Positions 52,281 to 62,100 of a stretch of DNA of 64,000 nucleotides are shown one piece after another. The notes under the pieces were generated by a model. That model ran no database searches. It saw only the letters and a list, made by a program, of their open reading frames with translations, and had not been told where the DNA came from. A program made the translations under genes and the position numbers. The stretch comes from Bacillota bacterium (GTDB lineage Bacteria > Bacillota > Clostridia > Christensenellales > SZUA-584): the NCBI GenBank assembly GCA_023408075.1, contig JAEYKW010000009.1, positions 6,788 through 70,787 of the forward strand. Reading direction: 5' to 3'. Within the stretch, counting starts at the first letter, position 1; each line of letters opens with the position of its first letter.

Positions 52281-54269
52281 ATGAAAAAAAGATTAATAGC
52301 ACTTCTGACCGCGTTCACATTTTTATTTTGCATGTGGCCCGTATCGGTGTTCGCGGCGGACGGCGCAATCACCGCGGACGGCACGTATGATCTGAGCGCT
52401 TACGGCAGCGACAGCACAGTGACTATCCATGCGGGGCTGACTGTCACACTGAAAGGCGCAAGTACAACATATTCAAATCTGAAAATCGTATGCGTCGGCG
52501 CAAACACACATCTTACGCTGGATAATGTCATAATCGACGACTCCTTTAATGATTCGGCCTGTGCGCTTGCGTTTTCCGGTGCGGATAATACGTTGACGCT
52601 CATCGGCGAAAGCACACTGAAAAGCGGCTCCGGCTGTGCCGGGCTGGCAGTTCCCGAAGGCACGGAGCTGACTATCACGAAGGACAGCACGGGTAGCCTC
52701 ACGGCAACTTGCGGCAACTTGGGCGCGGGTATCGGCGGCTCCTATTATCAGGCGGGCGGCACGGTCAACATCAGCGGCGGCACGGTAACGGCCAATGGCG
52801 GCCTTGCAGGTGCGGGTATCGGCGGCGGCGTTTACGGCGCGGGCGGTACGGTCAACATCAGCGGCGGCACGGTAACGGCCAATGGCGGCCTTGCAGGTGC
52901 GGGTATCGGCGGCGGAAATGAAGGCGCTGGCGGCACGGTCAACATCAGCGGCGGCACGGTTGAGGCGAATGGAGGTGATGAGGGCTTAGATATCGGTGCA
53001 GGACGTGCAACGTTTAATCCCCTCTTTGCCGGAAGCCTGTATATCAGCGGCGGTTCAGTGAACGCGGACTTTTTCGGTGCTGTATATCAGACGTCGGCGA
53101 GAACAGCCGCCGTGTACAAGACCGTTGTCAGCGGGCTGCCCGTCATCACCGATGTCGCTTGCTCGTATAACAACGGAGATGTGTTTTCCTGTAAGACGGA
53201 CGCGAACGGATACTTGTATCTCTGGCTGCCCCGTGAAAGTGCAACGGTTTTAACAAGAAACGGCGGCAATTATTATCTGGCGGTGGGAACTATCGCGGAA
53301 GCAAACAGCAATACGTTGACCACTTCGGTGTATCGGCTCGTCCAGTCTTCCATTGATCTCACGGCGCTTTCCGTTACGGGAGGTACGCTCAGTCAGACCT
53401 TTGACAGGGATGTCGCTGCCTATAGCGTGACGGCAGATTCCGGCTCCTTCGGAGATTCCATCGCCATTACAGCAACGACCGTGGATTCCTCATCGGGCTT
53501 GACGATTAACGGCGTAGCCGCGACAAGCGGCGTTGCGTCCACCATCAGCCTCAATAACGGCGCGAATCTCATACCCGTCACGGTGACTTCCGCCGGCGGT
53601 ATGAGCCGGAAAACCTACATTCTCTCCGTCAACGGTACGGTGAGCAACGCGAACCTCAAGAGCCTTTCAATTAGCGGCGCAAGCCTCAGCTTCGATAAGG
53701 ACACCACATCGTATGCCGTGAGTATCGGCAGAGCCATGCCTTCCATTGATATCACCGCCTCGGCTTCGGACGGCAAGGCGGTTATGCTTTTAAACGGCGC
53801 AATATTGCCTCAGGAAGGCACGCGCAGCGTCGGCCTCTCCGCCGGAAAGAACACGGTATCACTGATGGTGGTGGCGCAGGACGCGACGACAAAGACTTAT
53901 ACAATTACCATCAACAGGGATACCACGGGCAGCGGCAACGGTGCGTATCTCATCACACCGGACATTGATGCCGTTTATACCGCAGGGTTGACAAACGACG
54001 GGCTTCCGACAATGACTGTGAAAAGCGGCGTCAAGGGTTTCACCTACTTTACGGTGAACATCGAGGCGGTTGCCGGGCACACCGGCATGGAAACGGCGGT
54101 ATTCGTTCAGATACGCGATGGGCAGCAGATAGCGTTAAGCTTCTTAAATGCTGATTTCGACACGGTGGGAAAAGCGGGCGCGGGCTTCAATGTCAAGGCG
54201 GGGGATATCATCGAGGTTTACCTGGTCGATTCTCTTTCAAACACCGGCGGCAGCCCGAGTATACTGTAG
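52281..54269 (+). CDS. secreted Gly-rich repeat protein with cadherin-like domains
   Basis: 662 residues. Signal peptide (about 1-25, ending FAA). Residues 30-250 are carbohydrate-binding-like beta-helix sequence, with three 29-residue copies of GGTVNISGGTVTANGG...AGAGIGGG. A linker domain (YKTVVSGLPVITDVACSYNNGD) is followed by two cadherin-like beta-sandwich domains (about 355-545). The C-terminal domain (GNGAYLITPD... to SPSIL) is shared with the next gene. No membrane anchor, so it is probably released or held by another surface protein. TGGAGG precedes the ATG; LytTR-type boxes lie 100 bases upstream. Confidence 0.82.
   Translation: MKKRLIALLTAFTFLFCMWPVSVFAADGAITADGTYDLSAYGSDSTVTIHAGLTVTLKGASTTYSNLKIVCVGANTHLTLDNVIIDDSFNDSACALAFSGADNTLTLIGESTLKSGSGCAGLAVPEGTELTITKDSTGSLTATCGNLGAGIGGSYYQAGGTVNISGGTVTANGGLAGAGIGGGVYGAGGTVNISGGTVTANGGLAGAGIGGGNEGAGGTVNISGGTVEANGGDEGLDIGAGRATFNPLFAGSLYISGGSVNADFFGAVYQTSARTAAVYKTVVSGLPVITDVACSYNNGDVFSCKTDANGYLYLWLPRESATVLTRNGGNYYLAVGTIAEANSNTLTTSVYRLVQSSIDLTALSVTGGTLSQTFDRDVAAYSVTADSGSFGDSIAITATTVDSSSGLTINGVAATSGVASTISLNNGANLIPVTVTSAGGMSRKTYILSVNGTVSNANLKSLSISGASLSFDKDTTSYAVSIGRAMPSIDITASASDGKAVMLLNGAILPQEGTRSVGLSAGKNTVSLMVVAQDATTKTYTITINRDTTGSGNGAYLITPDIDAVYTAGLTNDGLPTMTVKSGVKGFTYFTVNIEAVAGHTGMETAVFVQIRDGQQIALSFLNADFDTVGKAGAGFNVKAGDIIEVYLVDSLSNTGGSPSIL
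52735..52995. repeat. coding tandem repeat, three units of 87 bases
   Basis: The block starting ACGGTCAACATCAGCGGCGG recurs at 52761, 52848 and 52935. The first two units are nearly identical, indicating recent tandem duplication. Confidence 0.75.
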
Positions 54270-54297
54270 CAACTGGAACATTCAGAAGGAGTATATC

Positions 54298-57085
54298 ATG
54301 AAAATCAAAAGTAAAATCCTGTCCCTGATGCTCATAGCGATGCTCGTTCTTTCGCTTTTGCCTGTCCTCACGTTGCCGGCGTTTGCGGCAAGCGATACCT
54401 ACTACATCGACTACGGCAGCATTACAATTTCGAAAAGTGCGTCGGACCCCTCGTATTTGGATGTCACTTATTACGAATACTCGGGCGCGACGGCGACATC
54501 AACAGCCACAATAGAGGCATCCGACGATATCGTGATTACCCAGTCGGACAGCAGCACGACGACCGACAATAAGGTGGCCGTTGCGAGCGGCATGGCCAAT
54601 ATTACGCTAGACGGCGTCCATATCAACACGTCCGGCACCGCTTACACATGCGCATTTTCCGTCAGTTCCGGTGCAAGCGCTAATCTGATGCTGACCGGCA
54701 TGAACATCCTGAAAAGCGGCTACGGATGTGCCGGGCTTGCGGTTCCCGAAGGTGCGGAAATAACCATCACGGAGGACAGCACAGGAAGCCTTAATGCAAC
54801 CGGCGGCAGCGGCGGCGCGGGAATTGGCGGCGGCAGAGGCACAGATGGCAGCGTCGGCTCCTCGGGCGGTGCTGGCGGTGCGTGCGGAACGATCACGATC
54901 GGCGGCGGAACGGTCACCGCAACCGGAAGCAGCGGCGCGGGCATCGGCGGCGGTGGGGGCGGATATGGCAATGGCTACATTTACGGCAACTCAGGCGGCA
55001 CGGGCGGCAGCGGCGGTGCTATTACCATCAACGGTGGCACGGTAACGGCAACAGGTAACAGCCGAGGCGCGGGTATCGGCGGCGGCGCAGGCGGTAACGG
55101 CAAGGAAGACCTGAATGACGGTTCCGGCTTTTGCGTGAACGGCGGCGCAGGCGGCAGCGGCGGTGCTGTTACCATCAACGGCGGAGCGGTCATGGCGTCG
55201 GGAGACGGAGCGGGTATCGGCGGGGGGTGCGGAGGCGCAGGCACAGTCGGATACTCGCTTGCCGCAGGCGGCAGAGGCGGCAACGGCGGAAACAGCGGTA
55301 CGATCACCATCAAGGGCGGTTCCGTCACGGCGGCGGGCGGCACAAGAAGCGCAGGCATTGGCGGCGGCGGCGCCGGAAGTTCTGCCATGACAATGGTCGA
55401 CCTCTGCTATGGTGGCAGTGGCGGCGACGGCGGCAGCGGGGATTTAATCACAATTAGCGGCGGCGTGGTCAATGCGTCCGGCAGCGCGTCGGGAATCGGC
55501 GGCGGCAGCGGCAGCGACGGAAGTTACAGCAATTTCTATATGGGTGGCAATGGCGGCAACGGCGGCAGCGGCGGCAAAGTCGGCCCTCGTTATGGCGAAG
55601 GCAGCTCGTCTGGCTTTTATGATGGTTATAACGGTGGCGACGCATCGCTGTGTATCGGCGGCGGCTACGTGAACGCGGATGTTTCCTACGGTGTATATCA
55701 GTCATCCGCAAAAACAACAAAGGTGTATAAAACCACGATGATCGGCTTGCCAAAGAGCGGAGAAGTCACCTGCTCCTATAACGGCGGCAACCGGTTTGCC
55801 AGCAAAACGGACGCTAACGGCTATTTATATCTGTGGCTTCCTGCCGGTTCAAATACAGGTTGTCAGCGGCAATAATATGTATACGACAGCCGGCACGACG
55901 GAGAATGCCAATGAAAGCGCGATCCCATCGTATCTCTTAAAGCTGCCGGAAGGAGAGGTAGGCGTACCCTACAGCGATACGCTGGCTGATTCGGGCAGCG
56001 GATATTCCTGGACATGGAAGGCCGCGGCAGGCTCAAAGCTGCCGTCAGGGCTTACTCTTTCGACAGACGGAGAAATTTCAGGCACACCGCAAGAGAGCGG
56101 CAATTTTTCTGTCGTCATTTCCGCTTCATATGGCACCTATACGGATACGTCGGCTGCGCTGAATCTGAGGATTTACAGTTCATCGGCGTCCGGCCTTAAT
56201 GACCTCAATGTGACGAATGCCACATTAAGTCCGGCGTTCAATCCGGAGCTAACGGAATACAGTCTGGATTCGGTTGCCTCTTCCGTCAGCAGCATCACCG
56301 TTACGGCAAAGCTGGCTGACTCGTCGGCCTCGCTGAAAATTGACGGCGAACCTGTGACCTGCGACGCTTCCGGTTCCGGTTCATACAGTGCCACGCTTTC
56401 TACCGGCACGAACCGTATTCCCATAGCCGTCACCTCTGCGGATGGGTTAAGCCAGAAATCCTACATGATTACCATAACCCGCAGAGCAGCGCTGACCATA
56501 TTGGACGACGGCGTCACAGTCGCCGTTGCGGGACAAGCCTACAGCAAAGCGTTATCTGCCTCGGGCGGCGCGGCTCCTTACACATGGAGCGCCAGCGGCC
56601 TGCCTGCCGGGCTGGCTGTAAACGCTGGCACCGGTGTGATCAGCGGCACGGCTTCCGTTGTCGGGAGTTATCCGCTCACAATCACTGTGACCGACAGTGC
56701 GAACGAAACCGTTCAAGCATCGATGACGCTCAAGGTAATGAAGGGCAACGGAAACGGTGCGTATCTCATCACGCCGGACAGCGATGCCGCTTATATCGCA
56801 GGGTTGACAAACGATGGGCTTCCGACAATGACTGTGAAAAGCGGCGTCAGGGGTTTCACCTACTTTACGGTGAACATCGAGGCGGTTGCCGGGCACAGCG
56901 GCATGGAAACGGCGGTATTCGTGCAGATAAGGGGCGGGCAGCAGATCAATTTCAGCTTCACACGGGCCGATCTTGATACTGCGGGTATTGCGGTAGTCGG
57001 CTTCAATGTGAAACCCGGCGATGTGATTGCGATGTACGTCGTCGATAACGTTGACAATTCGGGCGGCAGCCCTGTCATACTTTAG
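54298..57085 (+). pseudogene. secreted Gly-rich repeat protein, interrupted by one frameshift
   Basis: The first frame (54298-55875, 525 residues) has a signal peptide ending PAFAA, then beta-helix-like Gly-rich repeats, then the ASKTDANGYLYLWLPAGSNT segment seen in the paralog at 52281, and stops at once. The second frame resumes at about 55857 with QVVSGNNMYTTAGTTENAN and continues to 57085 through an Ig-like putative-binding domain (LPEGEVGVPYSDTL), a cadherin-like domain, a second Ig-like domain and the shared C-terminal domain. One extra base near 55850-55860 explains it. It could be real inactivation or phase variation, or a sequencing error; the site is not a homopolymer. AGAAGGAG precedes the ATG. 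Confidence 0.75.
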
Positions 57086-57097
57086 GAGTGCTTAACA

Positions 57098-57766
57098 ATG
57101 AAGAAAATGATAATAGCGATAGCTCTGTTTATCTGTCTGGCCGCGATGCCCATTACCGTGCTGGCGGCGGGCGGCATCACCGTGACGGCATCGTCAGACA
57201 AGGCCGAAGCCGGAGACAGCGTCACCGTTTCGGGAACAGCGACGCCGGACACATGGATTTCTATTGAGGGAACTGACGGTGACGGAAACATACTTTATTT
57301 CAGCGCGGTGCTTGCGGATGCGGCCGGTGCTTACAGCGTCGCGCTAAAAACACCTGAAATGGACGACGGGACGCTGACGTTCACCGCGGGCAACGGGAGT
57401 ATGACCGCGGGTACGACAGTTCAGATCAGCACGCCCTCCGGCGGGGATTCCGGCAAAGCTCCGGAAAACGGTGATGCAACGTCAGAACCTGCTCCGACAG
57501 AGACATATATCCCGTCAGTAACATCACAGCCGGAAGATGCGTCCGATTCTTTTCCGGCAGCAGAGCCGGAAACCACGTCCGCTCCGTCGAACGCAGCCGC
57601 TTTTTCAAGCACTAAGCCTTCCAAGACGGCGGACGTCAGTGCTCGTGATACGTTGGAGCAAGACGGTGGGCTACCCACTGCGCTGGTGTGGATACTCGGC
57701 GATCTGCTGCTGGCGGGACTGGCGGTTTTGGCTGTGATGATTCTAAAGAAGAAACGCGCTTCCTGA
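57098..57766 (+). CDS. membrane-anchored surface protein, hypothetical
   Basis: 222 residues. Signal peptide (about 1-24, ending VLAA), one Ig-like beta domain (ITVTASSDKAEAGDSVTVSG, about 25-110), a Ser/Pro/Thr/Glu-rich stalk, and a C-terminal membrane helix followed by KKKRAS. No LPxTG motif, so it is anchored by the helix. It lies 12 bases after the frameshifted gene and probably belongs to the same transcript. Possibly a membrane tether or partner for the secreted Gly-rich proteins; function unknown. Confidence 0.75.
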   Translation: MKKMIIAIALFICLAAMPITVLAAGGITVTASSDKAEAGDSVTVSGTATPDTWISIEGTDGDGNILYFSAVLADAAGAYSVALKTPEMDDGTLTFTAGNGSMTAGTTVQISTPSGGDSGKAPENGDATSEPAPTETYIPSVTSQPEDASDSFPAAEPETTSAPSNAAAFSSTKPSKTADVSARDTLEQDGGLPTALVWILGDLLLAGLAVLAVMILKKKRAS

Positions 57767-57773
57767 CCGTTTT

Positions 57774-57809
57774 ATGCGGATTATGTCATTTCACTTACGG
57801 ATCATGCAA
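57774..57809 (+). promoter_or_regulatory. paired LytTR-type binding site upstream of the large Gly-rich protein gene
   Basis: CGGATTATG (57777-57785) and CGGATCATG (57798-57806), again exactly 21 bases apart. Thirty-three of the 36 bases in the block match 52145-52180. A T-run follows, and GTTACAAT stands 38 bases from the second repeat, the same offset as the -10-like sequence at the first site. Confidence 0.6.
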
Positions 57810-57887
57810 CCGGCGCTTTTTTTATGCACAAAACCGTTACAATGAAACTGATTGACTGTATACAGATCACTTTATGCGGAGGCACCG

Positions 57888-60800
57888 ATGAGAAAAAAGA
57901 TAATTTCATTTATCATGGTTGCATTACTGATTTTATCACTGAGCCCGCAGGCGACGCTTGCGGCGGATTATACTATCTATTCCGGCGGTACGCACGACCT
58001 GAGCGAGTACGGCAGCGGCAGCGAGATCACGGTCTTTACAACAGATGCTGTAACCATCACAAACACGGCGGGATTAACCTATACGGACGTGGAGCTGTAT
58101 TGCCTCGAAAGCGGTGTGGATTTGACGCTTGACGGTGTGAAGATTGCCAACGGCAGCAATTGGCTCTGCGCGCTTACGTTCACCGATGCGGGCAATACGC
58201 TGACGCTGCTCGGGGCAAATACGCTGCAAAGCGGCACCTATGAGCCGGGTATTTGCGTGGGTGCGGGTGATGCGCTGACAATAAAAGGGACAGGCTCGGT
58301 ATCTGCGGAGGGTGGAACGTATGCTGCGGGCATCGGAGGCGGCATATACAGCGACTGCGGCAGCATCACGATAGAAAGTGGCACGGTCAGCGCAAACGGC
58401 GGGAGCAATGCCGCGGGCATCGGTGGCGGAGAAAGCGGCGCGGGCGGCACGATTCTCATCAAAGACGGCAACGTCACGGCGGCGACAATCGGCAGCGGCG
58501 CGGGTATCGGCACGGGGTCAGAGGGCGTTGGCGGCACAATCATGATTGAGGGCGGTACGGTGCACGCAACGGGAGGCATGAGCGGGGCAGGCATAGGCAG
58601 CGGATACAGCGGCACAACAGAATTGATTACCATCAGCGGCGGTACCGTTACGGCTATTGGCAACGGCGGTGGTGGCGGCGCGGGCATCGGCAGTGGCAAC
58701 GGAGGTACCCCTGTGCCGATTACAATCACCGGCGGAGATATCACAGCGAGCAGCGAGATATACGGCGCGGGTATCGGCGGCGGCAAGTTTGTAAGCGGCG
58801 ATACGATACATATTAAAGACTGCAAAATCACCGCGACGGGCGGCGAAAGCGGCGCGGGCATCGGCGGCGGCTCACACGGCAACGGCGGCAACATCACCAT
58901 AGAAAACAGCGATGTCACCGCAAACGGCGGCGATTATGCCGCAGGTATCGGCGGCGGTGAAAGCGGCTCCGGCGAAACCATACTGATCGACGGCGGCACG
59001 GTAAAGGCTAAGGGCGGTACAAACAGCGATGGCTTCAACGGCGCGGGGATCGGCGGAGGCCGGTATGGCACCGGCGGCAACATCACGATTGAGAGCGGCA
59101 ATGTCACAGCCACGGGCGGCAGAAGCGGCGCGGGCATCGGCAGCGGCGACAACTATTACACGGATGTTGATCTGAGCGGCGGCGTCATCACGATAAACGG
59201 CGGCACGGTGACCGCAAAGGGCGGCAATTACGGCGCAGGCATCGGCGGCGGTGATAGCAGCACGAGCGGCGTCATCACGATAAACGGCGGTACGGTCATC
59301 GCATCGAGCAGCGGCAGCGGCGCGGGGATCGGCGGCGGCGATACATGCGGCACCGATTCGGTGACGATCACAGGCGGCAGCGTTACTGCAACAGGCGGCA
59401 GCAGCGGCGCCGGTATCGGCGGCGGCAACAAGGGCGCGGGCGGCAGTGTGACGATAGAGGCGGGCGCTGTCACCGCGACGGGGGGCAGCAGCGGTGCCGG
59501 AATCGGCGGCGGCGCAGGCACCGGCGGCACAGCGGGCACTATAAAGATACTTGAAGCGGCGACCGTGAAAGCAGTAGCCAGCAGCACCACAAGGCCTGCG
59601 ATATTTGCAGCAAGCAATGCATTGGCTTCGGGAAGCACAGTCAATGTACTGATGGCGAATTTCTCGGCGCAGAAGAATGCGAGTGTGACCACGCAGTTTT
59701 TGAAAAAAGCGGATGCGTCGCTGCTGGCTGAGGTCACACCCACGGTCCGATACCAGTCTGTCGCCGTGACGGTCCCGGCGGACACGTACAGGCTCAAGAC
59801 GGGCGGCAATGTTCAGCAGACCGGTACATCGCCGAATATCAAGACCGATTTTGCGGTGGCATCGGGACTCACGGTGTTCGGCAGCGTGACGAATGCGACG
59901 GTCTATAACATAACCGTTACGGCGGTAACGGGCGGCAGCGTCACTGCCAGCGCAGCAACGGCGGTCGTGGGCGATACGATCAGCCTCACCGTTGCGCCGA
60001 CTGCAGGCTGGCGGCTCAACTCACTCGTTTACAACGATGGGACAAGCCACGCAATCACCGGCACGAGTTTTGTGATGCCCGCGGCCAACGTGACCGTGAC
60101 GGCTGTATTTGAGAAAATACCCGATACGCCTGTTTTGTGGCTGACAGCCTCGGCGGACGGAGCGGAAGACGCTTCGGATTCCGCAAAGATTGATCTGTCG
60201 TTTGACGCGCCGGTCACCGGGCTGACGTCGAGCGATATCACGCTCGCAGACGGAACCGGAGCAGCCGTCAAGGGAACGCTGTCAGGCTCCGGGAGCGAAT
60301 GGAGTCTGTCTCTGGCTTCCGTGACCAAACAAGGCACGATATCCGTTTCCGTGGCATCTCCGGACGGCTATGCCGTGACGGGCTCGCCCAAAACAGTGAC
60401 GGTATACAAAAGGACGAACGCGGCGCTCAGTGCGTTGACTGTAGGCGGATACCCCGTCGGCGGATTTGCGCCCGGTATTTATGCATACAGTGCGGCGCTG
60501 CCTTTCGGGACGCAAGCGGGCAGCGCGGCTTCGGCTGTGGGAGCCGAAGCATCCGACCCGGCGGATACGCTGGCTGTTGCACAGGCTGCGGCGCTTCCGG
60601 GCGACGCTGTGGTGACGGTATACGCCGCCGACGGCACAAAAAGGCGGTATACCGTGCATCTGACGCTTGAGCCCAACACCGCGCCTGCGGCAAAAACGGC
60701 TTTGGCCTACAGCGTCAAGGCAGGAGAAACTGTCAGCTTCAGCGCTGCCGATATCGCGCAGGACGTTGACGGCGATGCGCTCACGATTACGGCGGTGACC

Positions 60801-61529
60801 GCCGGGCCCGATGCATCCGTCGCGGCGGCGCTATTCACCGGCGGAACCGTCAGCGTGACGGGCAAAGCGAAAGGGCAGACATCCGTTAGCGTGGCCGTCA
60901 GTGATGGGAAAGAGTCGACGACTGTCGCCGTTTCGGTCACAGTGCTGGATGCCCCCCCACCCGTGCCGACACCGACGCCGGTACCGACCGCGACGCCCGC
61001 GCCGACACCGACAGCCACGGCAAAACCGGCTCCTTCAGCCACGCCGTCTCCGGCTGCGACGGAAACGCCGGTGCCATCGATAACGTCATCTCCGACGCCG
61101 ACCGCGGCCCCGACACCCACACCGTCCCCTGCTGTCACCGGAACGGCCCCTGAAACTATTGAGGCGGAAATTGTGGTAACAGGCGGGCAGACGGGTATGC
61201 TGACGATTACGATTGACGTATCATCCCTGCCGGAAGGCACCGCCTCGGTTGTGCTCAAAGACGGCACAGAGGTGAAGCCGGATGAAAGCGGAAAACTGAC
61301 GTTTGCGGTCAGTGAGGCTGATTTTAACTCCGGAGCCGTTTTGATCACGGTGTTGGATGCAGAGGGAACGCCTTTGGGTGCTTATGTTGTTCAGGGTGGT
61401 TCAGAGGCCGCATCGGCTGATTGGGGCGGCGGAATCATAAGTGCACTGCTGTGGATATTGGGCGGTTTGCTGATTGCGTCACTCGGCGTGGCGGCTGTTG
61501 TGCTCGTGCTCAGACGGAAGAAACCATAA
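57888..61529 (+). CDS. large anchored Gly-rich beta-helix surface protein
   Basis: 1213 residues. Signal peptide (about 1-25, ending TLAA). Residues 85-560 hold about 16 units of the type GGTVTATGGSSGAGIGGG, likely a right-handed beta-helix or carbohydrate-binding-like fold. Then come a B-repeat-like domain with VTAVFEK, a bacterial Ig-like domain, a cadherin-like domain (ALSALTVGGYPVGGFAPGIY) and a second Ig/cadherin domain. A Pro/Thr stalk (PTPTPVPTATPAPTPT, near 1035-1100) leads to a C-terminal domain, a membrane helix and RRKKP. No LPxTG. The start at 57888 follows TGCGGAGG; an earlier in-frame ATG has no ribosome site. LytTR-type boxes lie 79 bases upstream. Confidence 0.85.
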   Translation: MRKKIISFIMVALLILSLSPQATLAADYTIYSGGTHDLSEYGSGSEITVFTTDAVTITNTAGLTYTDVELYCLESGVDLTLDGVKIANGSNWLCALTFTDAGNTLTLLGANTLQSGTYEPGICVGAGDALTIKGTGSVSAEGGTYAAGIGGGIYSDCGSITIESGTVSANGGSNAAGIGGGESGAGGTILIKDGNVTAATIGSGAGIGTGSEGVGGTIMIEGGTVHATGGMSGAGIGSGYSGTTELITISGGTVTAIGNGGGGGAGIGSGNGGTPVPITITGGDITASSEIYGAGIGGGKFVSGDTIHIKDCKITATGGESGAGIGGGSHGNGGNITIENSDVTANGGDYAAGIGGGESGSGETILIDGGTVKAKGGTNSDGFNGAGIGGGRYGTGGNITIESGNVTATGGRSGAGIGSGDNYYTDVDLSGGVITINGGTVTAKGGNYGAGIGGGDSSTSGVITINGGTVIASSSGSGAGIGGGDTCGTDSVTITGGSVTATGGSSGAGIGGGNKGAGGSVTIEAGAVTATGGSSGAGIGGGAGTGGTAGTIKILEAATVKAVASSTTRPAIFAASNALASGSTVNVLMANFSAQKNASVTTQFLKKADASLLAEVTPTVRYQSVAVTVPADTYRLKTGGNVQQTGTSPNIKTDFAVASGLTVFGSVTNATVYNITVTAVTGGSVTASAATAVVGDTISLTVAPTAGWRLNSLVYNDGTSHAITGTSFVMPAANVTVTAVFEKIPDTPVLWLTASADGAEDASDSAKIDLSFDAPVTGLTSSDITLADGTGAAVKGTLSGSGSEWSLSLASVTKQGTISVSVASPDGYAVTGSPKTVTVYKRTNAALSALTVGGYPVGGFAPGIYAYSAALPFGTQAGSAASAVGAEASDPADTLAVAQAAALPGDAVVTVYAADGTKRRYTVHLTLEPNTAPAAKTALAYSVKAGETVSFSAADIAQDVDGDALTITAVTAGPDASVAAALFTGGTVSVTGKAKGQTSVSVAVSDGKESTTVAVSVTVLDAPPPVPTPTPVPTATPAPTPTATAKPAPSATPSPAATETPVPSITSSPTPTAAPTPTPSPAVTGTAPETIEAEIVVTGGQTGMLTITIDVSSLPEGTASVVLKDGTEVKPDESGKLTFAVSEADFNSGAVLITVLDAEGTPLGAYVVQGGSEAASADWGGGIISALLWILGGLLIASLGVAAVVLVLRRKKP

Positions 61530-61857
61530 GGAAAGAAACATTCGTTTGGCGTATTCGGCAGAGTCGCCGTTGCAAGCATTCACGGCTTTGACACGGCGGC
61601 TCTGGTATGGTGATATTAACCGGTTCTCATATTTGAACGGACATGCTCGCATGCCTAATCCGATCTATCGCCAGCATTCCAACGGGGCAATAACCGATAG
61701 GTCTTTTTTAGCCTTTGTTGTGGTCTCGTTTGAATACACGGATAGCGGACGGGTGGTGTGAAATGCCTTTGATGCATCGCACAATGTTTGGGTCGTTTTT
61801 TATTTCGCACAAATAATAAAAAAACAGATAAAAAAATAACATAAATGAGGTAACAGC
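61530..61857. other. intergenic region without recognised gene
   Basis: 328 bases. The middle part (61620-61720) has an AACGGGGCAATAACCGATAGG segment recalling family A stems. The end (61795-61850) is A-rich and may contain the promoter for the small ORF at 61858. Short open frames here lack ribosome sites. Confidence 0.4.
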
Positions 61858-62010
61858 ATGTTTGATATACGAAAAATTCAGGAACAGGTTATTGACGGCG
61901 CCGTCAAAGCGGCAAGCGACGATAACACGGCGGCAACCATCGTCTTTGGAGAAAACGGACAAAACGTCATGGGTCAAATCCGCTGCTTCTGCACTTTGAT
62001 GGGTTGCTGA
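61858..62010 (+). CDS. small ORF, 50 residues
   Basis: Starts MFDIRKIQEQVIDGAVKAAS at an ATG seven bases after GAGGTAA, with an A-rich leader. It ends with a Cys-containing tail (IRCFCTLMGC). Family not recognised. It could be a real small protein or the remnant of a longer gene cut by a stop. The good ribosome site is the main support. Confidence 0.4.
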   Translation: MFDIRKIQEQVIDGAVKAASDDNTAATIVFGENGQNVMGQIRCFCTLMGC

Positions 62011-62100
62011 AATCAAAAAGATAGTATGCGTAAGGGGTATTCGAAAAGCAAACAGAGCTTTTTGGGTGTGAGTTCGCAGAACACGATGGAATGAGGTGAA

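Noticed and set aside
52740..59560. CRISPR-like or satellite interpretation of the regular Gly-rich repeats
   Set aside because: The repeats keep the reading frame, vary at third positions and encode signal-peptide proteins; there are no constant-length unique spacers.
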